A stretch of 64,000 nt of DNA from Pseudanabaena biceps (GTDB lineage Bacteria; Cyanobacteriota; Cyanobacteriia; Pseudanabaenales; Pseudanabaenaceae): contig JAATWA010000001.1 in the NCBI GenBank assembly GCA_013361095.1, positions 2,644,501 to 2,708,500 of the forward strand. The letters are read 5' to 3'. A program made the translations under genes and the position numbers. The notes below the pieces were generated by a model. That model searched no databases. It was not told the DNA's origin and worked only from the letters and a program-made list of their open reading frames with translations. Shown piece after piece: positions 1 to 10,870 of the stretch. Position 1 is the first letter of the stretch; every line of letters starts with the position of its first letter.

Positions 1-2486
1 GTCGAAGGAGATAAAGAACCCTCTTGGTTGGGAGAAAATGCAATGTCTGCCCAATATTGAGCGGGTACTTCCCATTTTGCTTTAGCTTCAGGTGTTTCCC
101 CTAAAGTACTCCGTTGAATTGTTCCCATAGGAATCTCATAGGTGGCGTAGGGCGATCGCCAATTTACAGGAAATGCAACTTTGACTAAAGTATATTCCTC
201 TTGCCAATCAACCCAATTTTTAACTGTGATAAAGGCTTCAAAAGCAGAAAGTTGGATTTCTTGAATAAAACTTGAATTACGAAATTTCCTGATAATTTGC
301 AATGAAATTAACAGGCTACAATCTTCAGTAATATCGATTGATTCTAAGGTTGTAGATTCTAATTTTTTGGTTTCATAATCAGGATCAATATTCCACGCAT
401 CCCAATACTGTCCTTTGTCTTCAAAAAACTGTATCTCGCTAGCAGAACGCAATATCGAAGATTGCGATCGCTTATCAAATATTTGTGAGATTTCACCAGT
501 ATGGCGATCAATTTCAACTTTTAGATATTGATTTTCTAGATAAAAATTATTGAAATCTGAACCAATACTTAAAGGCTGATCTGTCTCGATAATTTTTATT
601 GATGCTACTTCTGCAAATCCAAAACTTGGTACATTTGCTAACCAAAATAAGGAATTATCACTATCTCTAATTAACTGTGATCGCTGCCAATTGAGAAAGT
701 TCCATGCTTGTAAATTAGGGTTATTGGAGTCACTATCGGGAAGTAGGCGATCGCAGATTTCTCTTACCTCAGTCCATGTGCGATCGGCATCAACAAATAC
801 TTGGGGAATGGATGTTCCAGGTAAAATATCGTGGAATTGATTTAACAATAATCCTTGCCATGCTTTCTCTATCAGGTCTTGAGGATAGTCAAGATGACTA
901 ACTAAAGAAGCGATCGCACTATATTTTTCGACATTACCTAAAAGAGTTTCTAATTGTCGGTTTTGACGTTTTTGATCGGCTTTAGTTGTAAAAGTGCCAC
1001 GATGAAACTCCAGATACAATTCATCTTGCCAAACTGGTAAATCTGCGGGTAGATTTGCTTTCAAATCTAACAAAAAATTCTCTAATGTACTAGGTTGCAT
1101 CGCAAAGAATATTGGTGAATCCGCCCACTTACGCCCCATGTCGAGCATATCCGCCGTTGGCCCCCCACCATGATCGCCAACCCCATACAGCCATGCTGTT
1201 TCGGCAATATCATGTTTTTCTTCTTGCTGGGCAAGATATTTAGCGATCGCGACAGGCTCTAACCCTTGACCAATTTCATTACTAAAATAAGTAAAAATCC
1301 GACTTCCATCCACACCTTCCCACCAAAAGATCTGATGCGGAAATTTATTTGTATCATTCCACATTAATTTTTGAGTGACAAAAGCTTTAAATCCACTTTT
1401 TAAGAGAATTTGTGGCATTTGCCAATGAAATCCAAAGGTGTCAGGCAACCATGCAATTTGGACTTCCCGATGAAATTTTTCTAGAAAATATGCTTGTCCA
1501 TAGAGAATTTGTCTAATTAACGATTCGCCACTAGGCAAGTTTCCATCTGGCTCTACCCACATCCCCCCGATTAGTTCCCATTTTTCATCCGCTACTGCTG
1601 TTTGAATCTGTTGAAATAATTCAGGATATTCCTGTTCCATCCATTGATAAGAAAGTGCCGTGCTTTGATTAAAAATTAATTCTGGATAACTTTCTTGTAA
1701 ATTCAAAGCCGATCTAAAAGTGCGTTGCATTGCGTTTTTAGTTTCTGCGATCGCCCATAGCCAAGCCACATCAATATGGGAATTACCAAGTATATAAATT
1801 TGGCGTTGTTTGAGAAATTCGCTATATTGCAAAAGTGGTTCGCGAATATTAGCTAGTTTCTCGAAAAAGCGATCGCTTGCGATCGCTTCAGATCCAGAGA
1901 GTAAAGAGATTAAATTATTAGTAGCAGTTTCTAAGGGTTGTAAATCAATTTGATATTTAGTAAAAACTGGAATATAGGTTTGGAGAATCTCTAATTCAGT
2001 AGCAAATTGATCTGGATCGCAGGCTTGATCAGGATATTCAAAAACTAGTTCTGAAAGCTGCAACGCACCAATGTCATGCTTAGGACTATTAAGCTTAATT
2101 TCTAGATTGAATTCATAATTAGGTTCTGCATGATCAGCCAATAAAATTCGGCATTTCTGATCAAACAAATCACCTTCTTGCACTTTTTGATGATTAACCC
2201 ATATCTCACAAATATCTGCCCACCAAATTAACTTTAAGCGGATCGTCGCACCTAATTTTGATAAACCTGTGTAGATTTCTGGTACTTGCCAAGTTTGTCT
2301 TAAATAAATATTTTCTTCTCGTTGTAAGAAAGATAACATCGGTTTATTTTGCTTAGAATTTACCGTTGCTAAATCCTCCCAAACACCTTGGTTATTTTGT
2401 CTTTGCCAATTGCTGAGTATTGATAAATGCGATCGCGATCGTAATTTACTAATAACTTGAACTAAATTTTCTACTAAAGTAGTCAC
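1..2486 (-). CDS. Alpha-mannosidase, glycoside hydrolase family 38 (partial, C-terminus beyond window)
   Basis: An open frame runs on the minus strand from a GTG at 2486 to the left edge without a stop. The GTG has an AGGAG ribosome binding site 8 bases upstream. About 828 residues are visible. The order is an N-terminal accessory region, then the GH38 catalytic core with GNSHIDVAWLWA (the zinc His-Asp pair), QSTALSYQWME, WLPDTFGFHWQMPQIL (nucleophile Asp region), and then HDILPGTSIP. This is the layout of bacterial retaining alpha-mannosidases of about 1000 residues that remove alpha-linked mannose from glycans; a cytoplasmic location is likely because no signal peptide is seen. The last visible residues (WADIAFSPNQEGSLSPS) depart from what I expect of the family after WAD. 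The family call is secure; the exact substrate is not. Confidence 0.9.
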   Translation of the reverse strand, partial: MTTLVENLVQVISKLRSRSHLSILSNWQRQNNQGVWEDLATVNSKQNKPMLSFLQREENIYLRQTWQVPEIYTGLSKLGATIRLKLIWWADICEIWVNHQKVQEGDLFDQKCRILLADHAEPNYEFNLEIKLNSPKHDIGALQLSELVFEYPDQACDPDQFATELEILQTYIPVFTKYQIDLQPLETATNNLISLLSGSEAIASDRFFEKLANIREPLLQYSEFLKQRQIYILGNSHIDVAWLWAIAETKNAMQRTFRSALNLQESYPELIFNQSTALSYQWMEQEYPELFQQIQTAVADEKWELIGGMWVEPDGNLPSGESLIRQILYGQAYFLEKFHREVQIAWLPDTFGFHWQMPQILLKSGFKAFVTQKLMWNDTNKFPHQIFWWEGVDGSRIFTYFSNEIGQGLEPVAIAKYLAQQEEKHDIAETAWLYGVGDHGGGPTADMLDMGRKWADSPIFFAMQPSTLENFLLDLKANLPADLPVWQDELYLEFHRGTFTTKADQKRQNRQLETLLGNVEKYSAIASLVSHLDYPQDLIEKAWQGLLLNQFHDILPGTSIPQVFVDADRTWTEVREICDRLLPDSDSNNPNLQAWNFLNWQRSQLIRDSDNSLFWLANVPSFGFAEVASIKIIETDQPLSIGSDFNNFYLENQYLKVEIDRHTGEISQIFDKRSQSSILRSASEIQFFEDKGQYWDAWNIDPDYETKKLESTTLESIDITEDCSLLISLQIIRKFRNSSFIQEIQLSAFEAFITVKNWVDWQEEYTLVKVAFPVNWRSPYATYEIPMGTIQRSTLGETPEAKAKWEVPAQYWADIAFSPNQEGSLSPS

Positions 2487-2513
2487 CCTATAAACTCCTA
2501 TTTTTTATGAGAT

Positions 2514-2846
2514 CTAGCCAACAGCAAAATCAGTGTACTTTCGCAAGTTAGGTGGATCGAAAGCAAGGACAATATTTTCTTTAGGAATGCCTAGTTCCAC
2601 TAATTGATTTGCGATACCAATTTCGGTTCCATCCTGCTGAATCCAAATTTTGCCATCAATAATGTCAAGATGGAGAACAACACCATAGACTCGTTTAGAT
2701 GCTCGCCAGCCAACATAAATAAGTTGGTAATGGTCTCGTTCAGCATCAAAAATAGTCTGAGCTTGAATACGTTGATCCCATGCAAGACTGGCTCGTTCTA
2801 TTAATAGATTTTGAATGTGTTGACGGTATTGGGTAATGGTAACCAT
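2514..2846 (-). CDS. xisI: XisI family protein (fdxN element excision controlling factor)
   Basis: A 110-residue protein beginning MVTITQYRQHIQNLL, with YQLIYVGWRASKRVYGVVLHLDI and a C-terminal GIPKENIVLAFDPP, all characteristic of XisI. In Nostoc/Anabaena, XisI with XisH and the recombinase XisF controls excision of the fdxN element in heterocysts. XisH/XisI pairs are widespread in cyanobacteria without that element, and their role there is unknown. The start overlaps the end of the upstream xisH by 46 bases, so the two are translationally coupled. No XisF-type recombinase or nif gene is visible nearby, so a role in developmental excision is unlikely here. Confidence 0.9.
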   Translation of the reverse strand: MVTITQYRQHIQNLLIERASLAWDQRIQAQTIFDAERDHYQLIYVGWRASKRVYGVVLHLDIIDGKIWIQQDGTEIGIANQLVELGIPKENIVLAFDPPNLRKYTDFAVG

Positions 2847-3250
2847 TTGGCAATAGTCTCCTGATCAATGTCGTAGGTAATTAGATAAACAGTGTTTTGT
2901 TGTACAAGCTCTTGTACTAATGTAGTGTCAAAAAATTTGTCATATAGATTGTCTGGAACAGCTAGGTATAGAATACGGTCTGGTTCAATTTTTTGGAGTG
3001 CTAGGCGATAGGTGATAAATTGTCCTAATGCTCCATAAAATTCGGAGATTTTTGATGGACTTAAAAAACTTTTGATTTCTATCGCAATTTTAGTCTCTCC
3101 TTGTTCAGCAGCGATGATTTTTTCTGCGCCTAAATCAATGGCTAGATCAAAGCTATCTGCTTGCAATCCATAAGGATCATGAGTTATTTGCCAGTTTTCT
3201 TTCTGTAAAGCAGTTTTTACAAGTTGATGGAATAGATCACGAGCTGACAT
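2801..3250 (-). CDS. xisH: XisH family protein
   Basis: A 149-residue protein starting MSARDLFHQLVKTAL, with DSFDLAIDLGAEKIIAAE followed by TKIAIEIKSF. The D...E-x-K pattern resembles the restriction-endonuclease-like fold assigned to XisH, but nuclease activity has not been shown to my knowledge. It is the first gene of the xisH-xisI pair and overlaps xisI by 46 bases. The ATG follows a gap of about 45 bases from the start of the flavoprotein-gene region upstream. Function outside heterocyst element excision is unknown; the pair could be a small stand-alone module, which is inference. Confidence 0.9.
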   Translation of the reverse strand: MSARDLFHQLVKTALQKENWQITHDPYGLQADSFDLAIDLGAEKIIAAEQGETKIAIEIKSFLSPSKISEFYGALGQFITYRLALQKIEPDRILYLAVPDNLYDKFFDTTLVQELVQQNTVYLITYDIDQETIAKWLPLPNTVNTFKIY

Positions 3251-3294
3251 AAATTTACTCCTATATGTTTCAGTTTATCCCATGTTGTTAGAAA

Positions 3295-4557
3295 TTAGAT
3301 GGAGTGATCGCTTATGCCCTGTGCAGCAATCCAAGCAGTAGTCCAAGCATTTTGGAAATTAAAACCACCCGTCACACCATCAATATCTAAAATCTCTCCT
3401 GCAAAAAATAAACCTGAGCAAATCTTACTTTCCATCGTCTGAAAGTTAACATCTTGCAAGCGAATACCGCCACAAGTGACAAACTCTTCCTTAAAAACAC
3501 CTTTACCCGCGATCGCATATTCGCTAGCAGTTAATACATTCACAATTTGCTGAATTGCTTTATTAGAAATATCAGCCCAGCGCTTTTCGAGTTCCACTTC
3601 CGCTTTATCTAGCAAATATTCCCATAAACGTAGCGAGATTTCAACGGGACAATAATTAGAGATAAACTTTTTTGGCTGATCGGTTTTCGCATTTAATAGA
3701 ATTTGTTTCACCGCTTCTACTTTGAGCGGAGGAATCCAATTAACAGCTAATTTGGCTTGATAGTTACAATCATATAATTCTCGCGCCGCCCATGCCGACA
3801 ACTTCAAAACGGCGGGGCCACTCAAACCCCAATGCGTAATTAACAAGGCTCCCGACTGTTCTAATTGATTGCGAGCAGATTTTTTCTTATCAGGATTAGA
3901 ATTTGCAGTTAAAAGCTTAACTGTGGCAGGATTTACGCTCACACCTGCGAGTTCATGTAGTTTAGAATCCTTGATATTAAAGGTGAACAGTGAAGGAACA
4001 GGAGGTTCTAATTCATGTCCGAGCGATCGCGCGATCGCATATCCCGATGGACTACTACCTGTAGCAAGTAACAGGCGATCGCAAGTTAACTGTTCACCAC
4101 TTTTCAAAATCACTTCAAACTTACTGTTGCCTAACTGTTCAATTTTCTGTACTAAAACGTTGTTACGCAGTAACACACCAGCTTTTTTTGCGGCGAACAT
4201 TAATGCTTCTACAATCGTTTCCGAATCATCGGTAATGGGAAACATGCGACCGTCTTCTTCTGTTTTTAACTTTACGCCTTCTGCATTAAACCAACGCACC
4301 ACATCGATCGCCTGAAATCGAGAAAAAGCTCCTCGTAGAGCTTTGCCACCTCTGGGATAGTTTTGGACTAATTGGGAAGGTTCAAAGCAATGGTGGGTAA
4401 CATTGCAACGTCCACCGCCTGAAACTCTTACCTTGGCTAAGGGTTGCCGTCCCGCCTCTAGCAAGGTAACTCTAGTCTGTGGTGCTTGCGCTGCGTGAAC
4501 TGCCCCAAAGAAACCTGCCGCCCCACCACCAATTACTACAACCTCTGTACTTGCCAT
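3295..4557 (-). CDS. HI0933/BaiN-like NAD(P)/FAD-dependent flavoprotein
   Basis: The protein has 420 residues. Its N-terminal dinucleotide-binding motif is VVVIGGGAAGFFGAVHAA, followed by RVSGGGRCNVTHH, which is diagnostic of the HI0933 (YhiN/BaiN) flavoprotein family. LLLATGSSPSGYAIA and a C-terminal SGLFFAGEILDIDGVTGGFN (second FAD contact) complete the family signature. The length fits (390-420). The physiological reaction is unclear; some relatives reduce unsaturated bile-acid-like substrates and others are annotated as aminoacetone oxidase. It is probably a cytosolic monocistronic gene, since a hairpin repeat lies between it and its upstream neighbour. Confidence 0.9.
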   Translation of the reverse strand: MASTEVVVIGGGAAGFFGAVHAAQAPQTRVTLLEAGRQPLAKVRVSGGGRCNVTHHCFEPSQLVQNYPRGGKALRGAFSRFQAIDVVRWFNAEGVKLKTEEDGRMFPITDDSETIVEALMFAAKKAGVLLRNNVLVQKIEQLGNSKFEVILKSGEQLTCDRLLLATGSSPSGYAIARSLGHELEPPVPSLFTFNIKDSKLHELAGVSVNPATVKLLTANSNPDKKKSARNQLEQSGALLITHWGLSGPAVLKLSAWAARELYDCNYQAKLAVNWIPPLKVEAVKQILLNAKTDQPKKFISNYCPVEISLRLWEYLLDKAEVELEKRWADISNKAIQQIVNVLTASEYAIAGKGVFKEEFVTCGGIRLQDVNFQTMESKICSGLFFAGEILDIDGVTGGFNFQNAWTTAWIAAQGISDHSI

Positions 4558-4570
4558 ATTTAATTCCTAA

Positions 4571-4603
4571 TAAGATAGGCGGCGCGAAGCGCCACCTATC
4601 TTA
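4571..4603. repeat. GC-rich palindromic repeat
   Basis: TAAGATAGG...CCTATCTTA arms flank a GGCGGCGCGAAGCGCC core. The outer end supplies the TAA stop of the gene at 4601-4924, so it can also act as that gene's terminator. Confidence 0.85.
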
Positions 4604-4924
4604 GATTTTACCATTTTGACAAGATTGAAAAATATTGATTACTTCTTGAGGTACTTTCTTTGTTTCTCTGGCGGACGTGTCAATTTTGAGGAATTCTGCG
4701 AAGGTATATTGCGATCGCAATTTATCAAAACTACAAACACAGAACTTTTTACTATTGGTAAATCCACAACCTTTCATAAAGGTTTTACCCACTTCCTGCG
4801 GATATTCATACTTCTCTTGCTTAACATCTTGCTGAATAGGTTTATTCTCTTCTGCATATACACCAGCAATTCCACTGCTGATCAATAAAAATGTGCTTAG
4901 GGAGAGCAATAGACGGTGACACAT
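4601..4924 (-). CDS. Small exported hypothetical protein
   Basis: A 107-residue protein of unrecognised family. The first 24 residues are a typical signal peptide (MCHRLLLSLSTFLLISSGIAGVYA, cut after AYA-like VYA), so the mature protein is likely periplasmic and about 83 residues. The mature part has four cysteines (GCGF, KKFCVCSF, FQSCQ), enough for two disulfides. Its last codon abuts a palindromic repeat. Orientation matches the flavoprotein gene downstream, but the repeat separates them. No function can be assigned. Confidence 0.7.
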   Translation of the reverse strand: MCHRLLLSLSTFLLISSGIAGVYAEENKPIQQDVKQEKYEYPQEVGKTFMKGCGFTNSKKFCVCSFDKLRSQYTFAEFLKIDTSARETKKVPQEVINIFQSCQNGKI

Positions 4925-5242
4925 ATTTATTTTAGACAGGTTTAGACGACAGTTTTAGCTGGATGCGTAAGGATGCTGCGATGTAAGAACTAGATTTTAT
5001 TGCAGGTTTGTTAAGTCACCATTTTATAGCGTTTTGCAAATGAGTAAGCACTCATTTGCAAAACAAATAACAATCACAGTAAGGATTTGGAGTTTTCATC
5101 TTGCCTACGGCAAGATGAAAACCGCTATGGCAAGTAACAGCAATGTACTTTTTATAATTTCTATCATCAGGATGACTGCAATGATTGCGGTTTCATGACA
5201 ACATCAATATAGATAGATATTGTGTTTTGCCTGAGCGTTTGA
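4925..5242. other. Divergent intergenic region with two perfect hairpins
   Basis: This 318-base gap separates the divergent genes at 4924 and 5243. It contains two perfect inverted repeats. One is at 5031-5064, GTTTTGCAAATGAGT with its reverse complement and a 4-base loop. The other is at 5092-5122, GTTTTCATCTTGC with its reverse complement and a short loop. Neither has a T-run in the direction of a preceding gene. No ORF or tRNA was seen. Confidence 0.7.
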
Positions 5243-6337
5243 ATGAAATCTCCTGACCGTTTACTAATTGTCGATGATGTACCAGACAATCTATTTCTGG
5301 TTAGCACAATCCTTGAAGAAGAGGGATACGAAATTATCACATCATCCAATGGTCAAGAGGCTCTCAAGGAGATTGAGGCTCAGCCACCAGATTTGATTTT
5401 GCTGGATGTGATGATGCCCGTGATGGATGGCTATGAGGTGACGAGACGGGTCAGAGCCATGAAGGATTTGCCCTTTGTTCCAATTTTGTTGATCACCGCC
5501 TACGATCGCGCTAATGCTGTTAAAGGGCTGGATCTTGGGGCAGATGAATTTATTCGGAAACCAATTGAGGCTGATGAGCTACTCGCAAGAGTTCGATCGC
5601 TGTTGCGGTTGAAACATAGCATTGCGGAGCGCGATCGCATTGATCGGCAGAGACAGGATTTTGTATCAAGGTTGACCCATGATTTGCGGACTCCCCTAGT
5701 GGCGGCAGATCGGATGTTAGGTTTATTGCAGGATGGCGTATTGGGCGAGATTTCGCCACAGATTTCTGAAGCTTTGACGATTATGGGGCGCAGCAATCGC
5801 AATTTGCTAGAAATGGTAAATAAACTGTTGGATGTCTATCGCTATGAGTCGGGTAGTAAGACGATTAATTTACAGCCACTAAACTTAAAAGAGTTGCTAG
5901 AGCAGGTAGTACAAGAGCTAAACCCGATCGCTATTTCTAAAAATCTAGAGCTAACTGCTGATCTGAGGTTGGTTAGTGATGATTGCGCCCAGATCAAGGG
6001 TGATCGCTTAGAGTTATTGAGAGTATTTAATAACTTAATTGGTAATGCTCTGAAGTTTACGGAGGCGGGGCGCATCCAAGTTAGCTTAAAATCAGACATA
6101 TCAGAAGTCGTTATTGCGATCGCTGATACAGGGGCTGGAATCCCCGCCGAAGAGCAACCCTTCTTATTCCATCGATTCCGTCAAGGCAATCACCAAAAAC
6201 AAGGTAGCGGCTTAGGCTTATATTTATCGCATTACATTATCAATGCCCATAGTGGCAAGATTTTAGTACAATCACCAAACCCAGATTCTCTTCAAGGTTC
6301 TACATTCTTCGTGCATTTGCCCACCATCAAGCCATGA
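5243..6337 (+). CDS. Receiver-histidine kinase two-component protein
   Basis: A 364-residue cytosolic protein. Residues 1-120 are a CheY-like receiver with D11/D12, phospho-acceptor D55 in LILLDVMMPVMDGYEV, T85 and K106. Residues 121-150 are a linker leading to the H-box LTHDLRTPL (H146). The HATPase_c part has the N-box FNNLIGNALKF (N264), G1 DTGAGIP (D295) and G2 GSGLGLYL (from G321). All catalytic residues look intact. No transmembrane or sensor domain is present, so the receiver itself is the likely input, as in several cyanobacterial hybrid kinases. Its stop overlaps the start of the next gene (ATGA). The partner regulator is not in the window. Confidence 0.92.
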   Translation: MKSPDRLLIVDDVPDNLFLVSTILEEEGYEIITSSNGQEALKEIEAQPPDLILLDVMMPVMDGYEVTRRVRAMKDLPFVPILLITAYDRANAVKGLDLGADEFIRKPIEADELLARVRSLLRLKHSIAERDRIDRQRQDFVSRLTHDLRTPLVAADRMLGLLQDGVLGEISPQISEALTIMGRSNRNLLEMVNKLLDVYRYESGSKTINLQPLNLKELLEQVVQELNPIAISKNLELTADLRLVSDDCAQIKGDRLELLRVFNNLIGNALKFTEAGRIQVSLKSDISEVVIAIADTGAGIPAEEQPFLFHRFRQGNHQKQGSGLGLYLSHYIINAHSGKILVQSPNPDSLQGSTFFVHLPTIKP

Positions 6338-6900
6338 GTAATCTTCAACTTCAGTACGACTCACTGCTCAGTCACTACAGCAATCCCCTTGAGGCGATCG
6401 CGTTGTTGCGAGAATATCGTCCCTATTTTGAGTTGATTCCTAGTTTGCGCCGCCCCAGTGATAGCTTGATTTCGATTCCATTTCCTGTGGTTCAGTTTAC
6501 TAGCTCTAATCTCAGTCAAAGCCATCTGCAATTGCAATGCGATCTAGCCTTGATCATGTGTGATCCTGATTGGAAAGTAAAAACTGGTCAAGAAATTTTT
6601 GTGTTTATCCATCGTCCTAATGAAGATTTTGCGTCTCTATTACAGCGTTGGCGACAGGTGGAAGTTGCCCTCGGCGAAGAATATTATTGGTTATTACCTT
6701 GGAAACATCGCAGTATTATTAGCGATCGCGGAGAGCATCATTATCCTTTATTTGTTACTCTCGACTATTCGCCTGCCCGCATCACTAAAGGTTTAGAAGG
6801 TGCATCGCTACCCCATGTCAAAGCCGCACCAATTGCGATCGAGAGACCTCCTGATTTAGAAGAAGAACAAGATGATGCAATTTTCGAGCCGACCGAATAG
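6334..6900 (+). CDS. Hypothetical protein co-translated with the histidine kinase
   Basis: 188 residues, family not recognised. It starts at ATG 6334, overlapping the stop of the upstream kinase by 4 bases, so expression is coupled. No signal peptide, membrane segment or known motif is seen. The region FVFIHRPNEDFASLLQRW and a tryptophan-rich EEYYWLLPWKHR suggest a folded globular domain. The C-terminus (PPDLEEEQDDAIFEPTE) is acidic and probably disordered. Coupling suggests a role with the kinase, for example as a signalling partner; this is inference from position only. Confidence 0.75.
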   Translation: MSNLQLQYDSLLSHYSNPLEAIALLREYRPYFELIPSLRRPSDSLISIPFPVVQFTSSNLSQSHLQLQCDLALIMCDPDWKVKTGQEIFVFIHRPNEDFASLLQRWRQVEVALGEEYYWLLPWKHRSIISDRGEHHYPLFVTLDYSPARITKGLEGASLPHVKAAPIAIERPPDLEEEQDDAIFEPTE

Positions 6901-6916
6901 TTAAGTGTATTCAGAG

Positions 6917-6943
6917 ATGTGGCGGCGCGAAGCGCCGCCACAT
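6917..6943. repeat. GC-rich palindromic repeat
   Basis: ATGTGGCGGCGCGAAGCGCCGCCACAT lies between the convergent ends of the gene at 6334-6900 and ligA; it is a probable bidirectional terminator. Confidence 0.85.
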
Positions 6944-6945
6944 TC

Positions 6946-9120
<2,175 letters not shown>

Positions 9121-9139
9121 GCTGTATCAAGTCAAAGAG

Positions 9140-9286
9140 TTAGGACTTACGCAAAGTGTCTCCCCTCATCCCCCAACCCCTTCTCCCGCAGGAGAAGGGG
9201 TGGAAAACCTTATTTTTTCTGGTTCCCCTCTCCTGCGGGAGAGGGGCTAGGGGTGAGGGCTTAATCAATTCCTGCGTAAGTCCTAA
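9140..9286. mobile_element. MITE with perfect 14-bp terminal inverted repeats
   Basis: 147 bp bounded by TTAGGACTTACGCA (9140-9153) and its exact reverse complement (9273-9286). The interior is itself palindromic, with CCCCTTCTCCCGCAGGAG and CTCCTGCGGGAGAGGGG. It has no coding capacity. This looks like a non-autonomous element of a type common in filamentous cyanobacteria; the parent transposase is not in the window. Confidence 0.85.
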
Positions 9287-9299
9287 TAGTATCAAACAG

Positions 9300-9342
9300 A
9301 AATATTTTGAAGGTCTGGCTTTGCCAGACCTTCAAAATATTT
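9300..9342. repeat. Palindromic repeat
   Basis: AAATATTTTGAAGGTCTGGC and its reverse complement with a TTT loop, just downstream of the stop of the START-like gene (9356); a plausible terminator. Confidence 0.8.
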
Positions 9343-9355
9343 CTGCGATAAAAAG

Positions 9356-9982
9356 TTAGCCGTTCCTTCTTTTAACTTCTTGCTTAATAGATTGAAGCGT
9401 ATCATCTAAAGCATCTTTGAAAATGCTGTAAAAAGCACTAGCAGGTGTAGAGCTAGATGGCTGAGCATCAACAGTGTAGGTGATTAAAATTTTAGTTGGG
9501 GGTTTGCGTGGCACATCAGATACAGGTTCCATTTTCCAATATCCTTCCATTTTAGAAAGATCGCCATCAATTAATCGAAAATCAATCTGTTTCTGATTGG
9601 TTTCTTGAATCGCGAGTTTAGTGCGTGACACTACAGATATCAGAAAAACTTGCCGCGAATCTACTTGCTCAATTACCTTGCGATCGCCACGATTTTCAAG
9701 AATTTTACTGGAGGTCATATTGGGAATGAATTTATAGAGATTGGCGTAGTCGGTGAGGACTTGCCATACCGCTTTAGGCGAAGCTGTAACCAACACTCGC
9801 GCTACATACTTACCATTCTCGCCTGTGACAACAGTTTGCCCTTGACGTAAGGAGTTGCGCTGAATTGATGGTAACCGATCAACTGGCCCATCAAATAAAG
9901 CCGCATGGGCAGGCAAAGAGGGGACGCAGCAGGCGATCGCGATCGCCATAAACATTGCAGATTTGGAAGAAAGTTTGGTCAT
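9356..9982 (-). CDS. Exported SRPBCC (START-like/polyketide cyclase) protein
   Basis: 208 residues. A signal peptide (AMFMAIAIACCVPSLPAHA, cleavage near residue 27) precedes a lipid- or ligand-binding START-like fold recognisable from VARVLVTASPKAVWQVLTDYANLYKFIPNMTSSKIL and KMEGYWKMEPV. Proteins of this kind bind hydrophobic ligands in a deep cavity; the ligand here is unknown. It should be periplasmic or thylakoid-lumenal. It is monocistronic: a 53-base palindrome lies upstream (10019-10077) and another hairpin downstream. Confidence 0.85.
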   Translation of the reverse strand: MTKLSSKSAMFMAIAIACCVPSLPAHAALFDGPVDRLPSIQRNSLRQGQTVVTGENGKYVARVLVTASPKAVWQVLTDYANLYKFIPNMTSSKILENRGDRKVIEQVDSRQVFLISVVSRTKLAIQETNQKQIDFRLIDGDLSKMEGYWKMEPVSDVPRKPPTKILITYTVDAQPSSSTPASAFYSIFKDALDDTLQSIKQEVKRRNG

Positions 9983-10018
9983 GGATTTTTGATGGTAGGA
10001 ATTTCTATGGACTATTGT

Positions 10019-10077
10019 AAAACCCTAAAGAGAGAGTTGCGGCGCTTATAGCGCCGCAACTCTCTCTTTAGGGTTTT
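10019..10077. repeat. Nested palindromic repeat
   Basis: AAAACCCTAAAGAGAGAG arms around TTGCGGCGC-TTAT-AGCGCCGCAA, in the divergent space between the START-like gene and trpF. Confidence 0.9.
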
Positions 10078-10120
10078 GGTTTTGTCTTAACATAAATGGC
10101 AATAGCTATAGTTGGTTTGT

Positions 10121-10813
10121 ATGTATATCAAAATTTGTGGCATTACTAAATTAGACCAAGCTCAAGAGATCGCCAAGATGGGCGCAAAGGCTCTCGGCTT
10201 TATTTGTGTGCCGTCCTCTCCACGCTACATCAGCGCCGAAGCGATCGCGATGATTACATCCAGTCTAGTTTCTACACAGGCTGATATTTTAGAGGATAAT
10301 TCTAAAAATTTGCCGCTAGATTTGATTGGAGTATTTCTCAACGCTAGTGCCGATCAGATCTGCCAAACGGTGATCCAATCAGGCTTAACTGGCGTACAAC
10401 TGCATGGAGATGAATCCCCAGAGTTTTGTCACCAGTTGCGATCGCGGCTCGATCAATTTCAACCCGAAATCAAGCTAATTAAAGCTTTGCGGGTCAAAGA
10501 TCAATTTGGCTTAGCACAGGCCTATGAATTTAGTACGGTGGTCGAAGCCGTGCTTCTAGATGCCTATGACCCGCATATGGCGGGTGGCACTGGCAAAACC
10601 TTAGACTGGCAAATGTTGCGAGATTTTCGCCCCAATGTACCTTGGTGGCTAGCGGGTGGTTTATCTCCTGAGAACGTAGCTCAAGCGATCGCATTATTAG
10701 CTCCAAACGGTGTAGACGTATCAAGTGGGGTAGAGCGTTCCGCAGGGGATAAAGATCTATCAAAAGTTAAAGATTTTATGCAAAGTTGTGTTGTTCAGGG
10801 AGCTAAAGTTTGA
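10121..10813 (+). CDS. trpF: Phosphoribosylanthranilate isomerase
   Basis: 230 residues from ATG 10121 (MYIKICGITKLDQA). The KICGIT N-terminus, LGFICVPSSPRYIS, GVFLNAS, VQLHGDE, and C-terminal WWLAGGLSPENV with GVDVSSGVE are TrpF signatures. Catalytic Cys (in KICGIT) and Asp (in VLLDAYDP) are present. It performs the third step of tryptophan synthesis, PRA to CdRP, as a cytosolic TIM barrel. The open frame extends upstream to a TTG at 10112, but the ATG gives the conserved family start. It stands alone, as is usual for trp genes in cyanobacteria. Confidence 0.95.
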   Translation: MYIKICGITKLDQAQEIAKMGAKALGFICVPSSPRYISAEAIAMITSSLVSTQADILEDNSKNLPLDLIGVFLNASADQICQTVIQSGLTGVQLHGDESPEFCHQLRSRLDQFQPEIKLIKALRVKDQFGLAQAYEFSTVVEAVLLDAYDPHMAGGTGKTLDWQMLRDFRPNVPWWLAGGLSPENVAQAIALLAPNGVDVSSGVERSAGDKDLSKVKDFMQSCVVQGAKV

Positions 10814-10870
10814 TTTTCTACGTCAATAAAGCCTATAACGATTCTTTAGCTAGTAAGATTTGCTGTAGTT

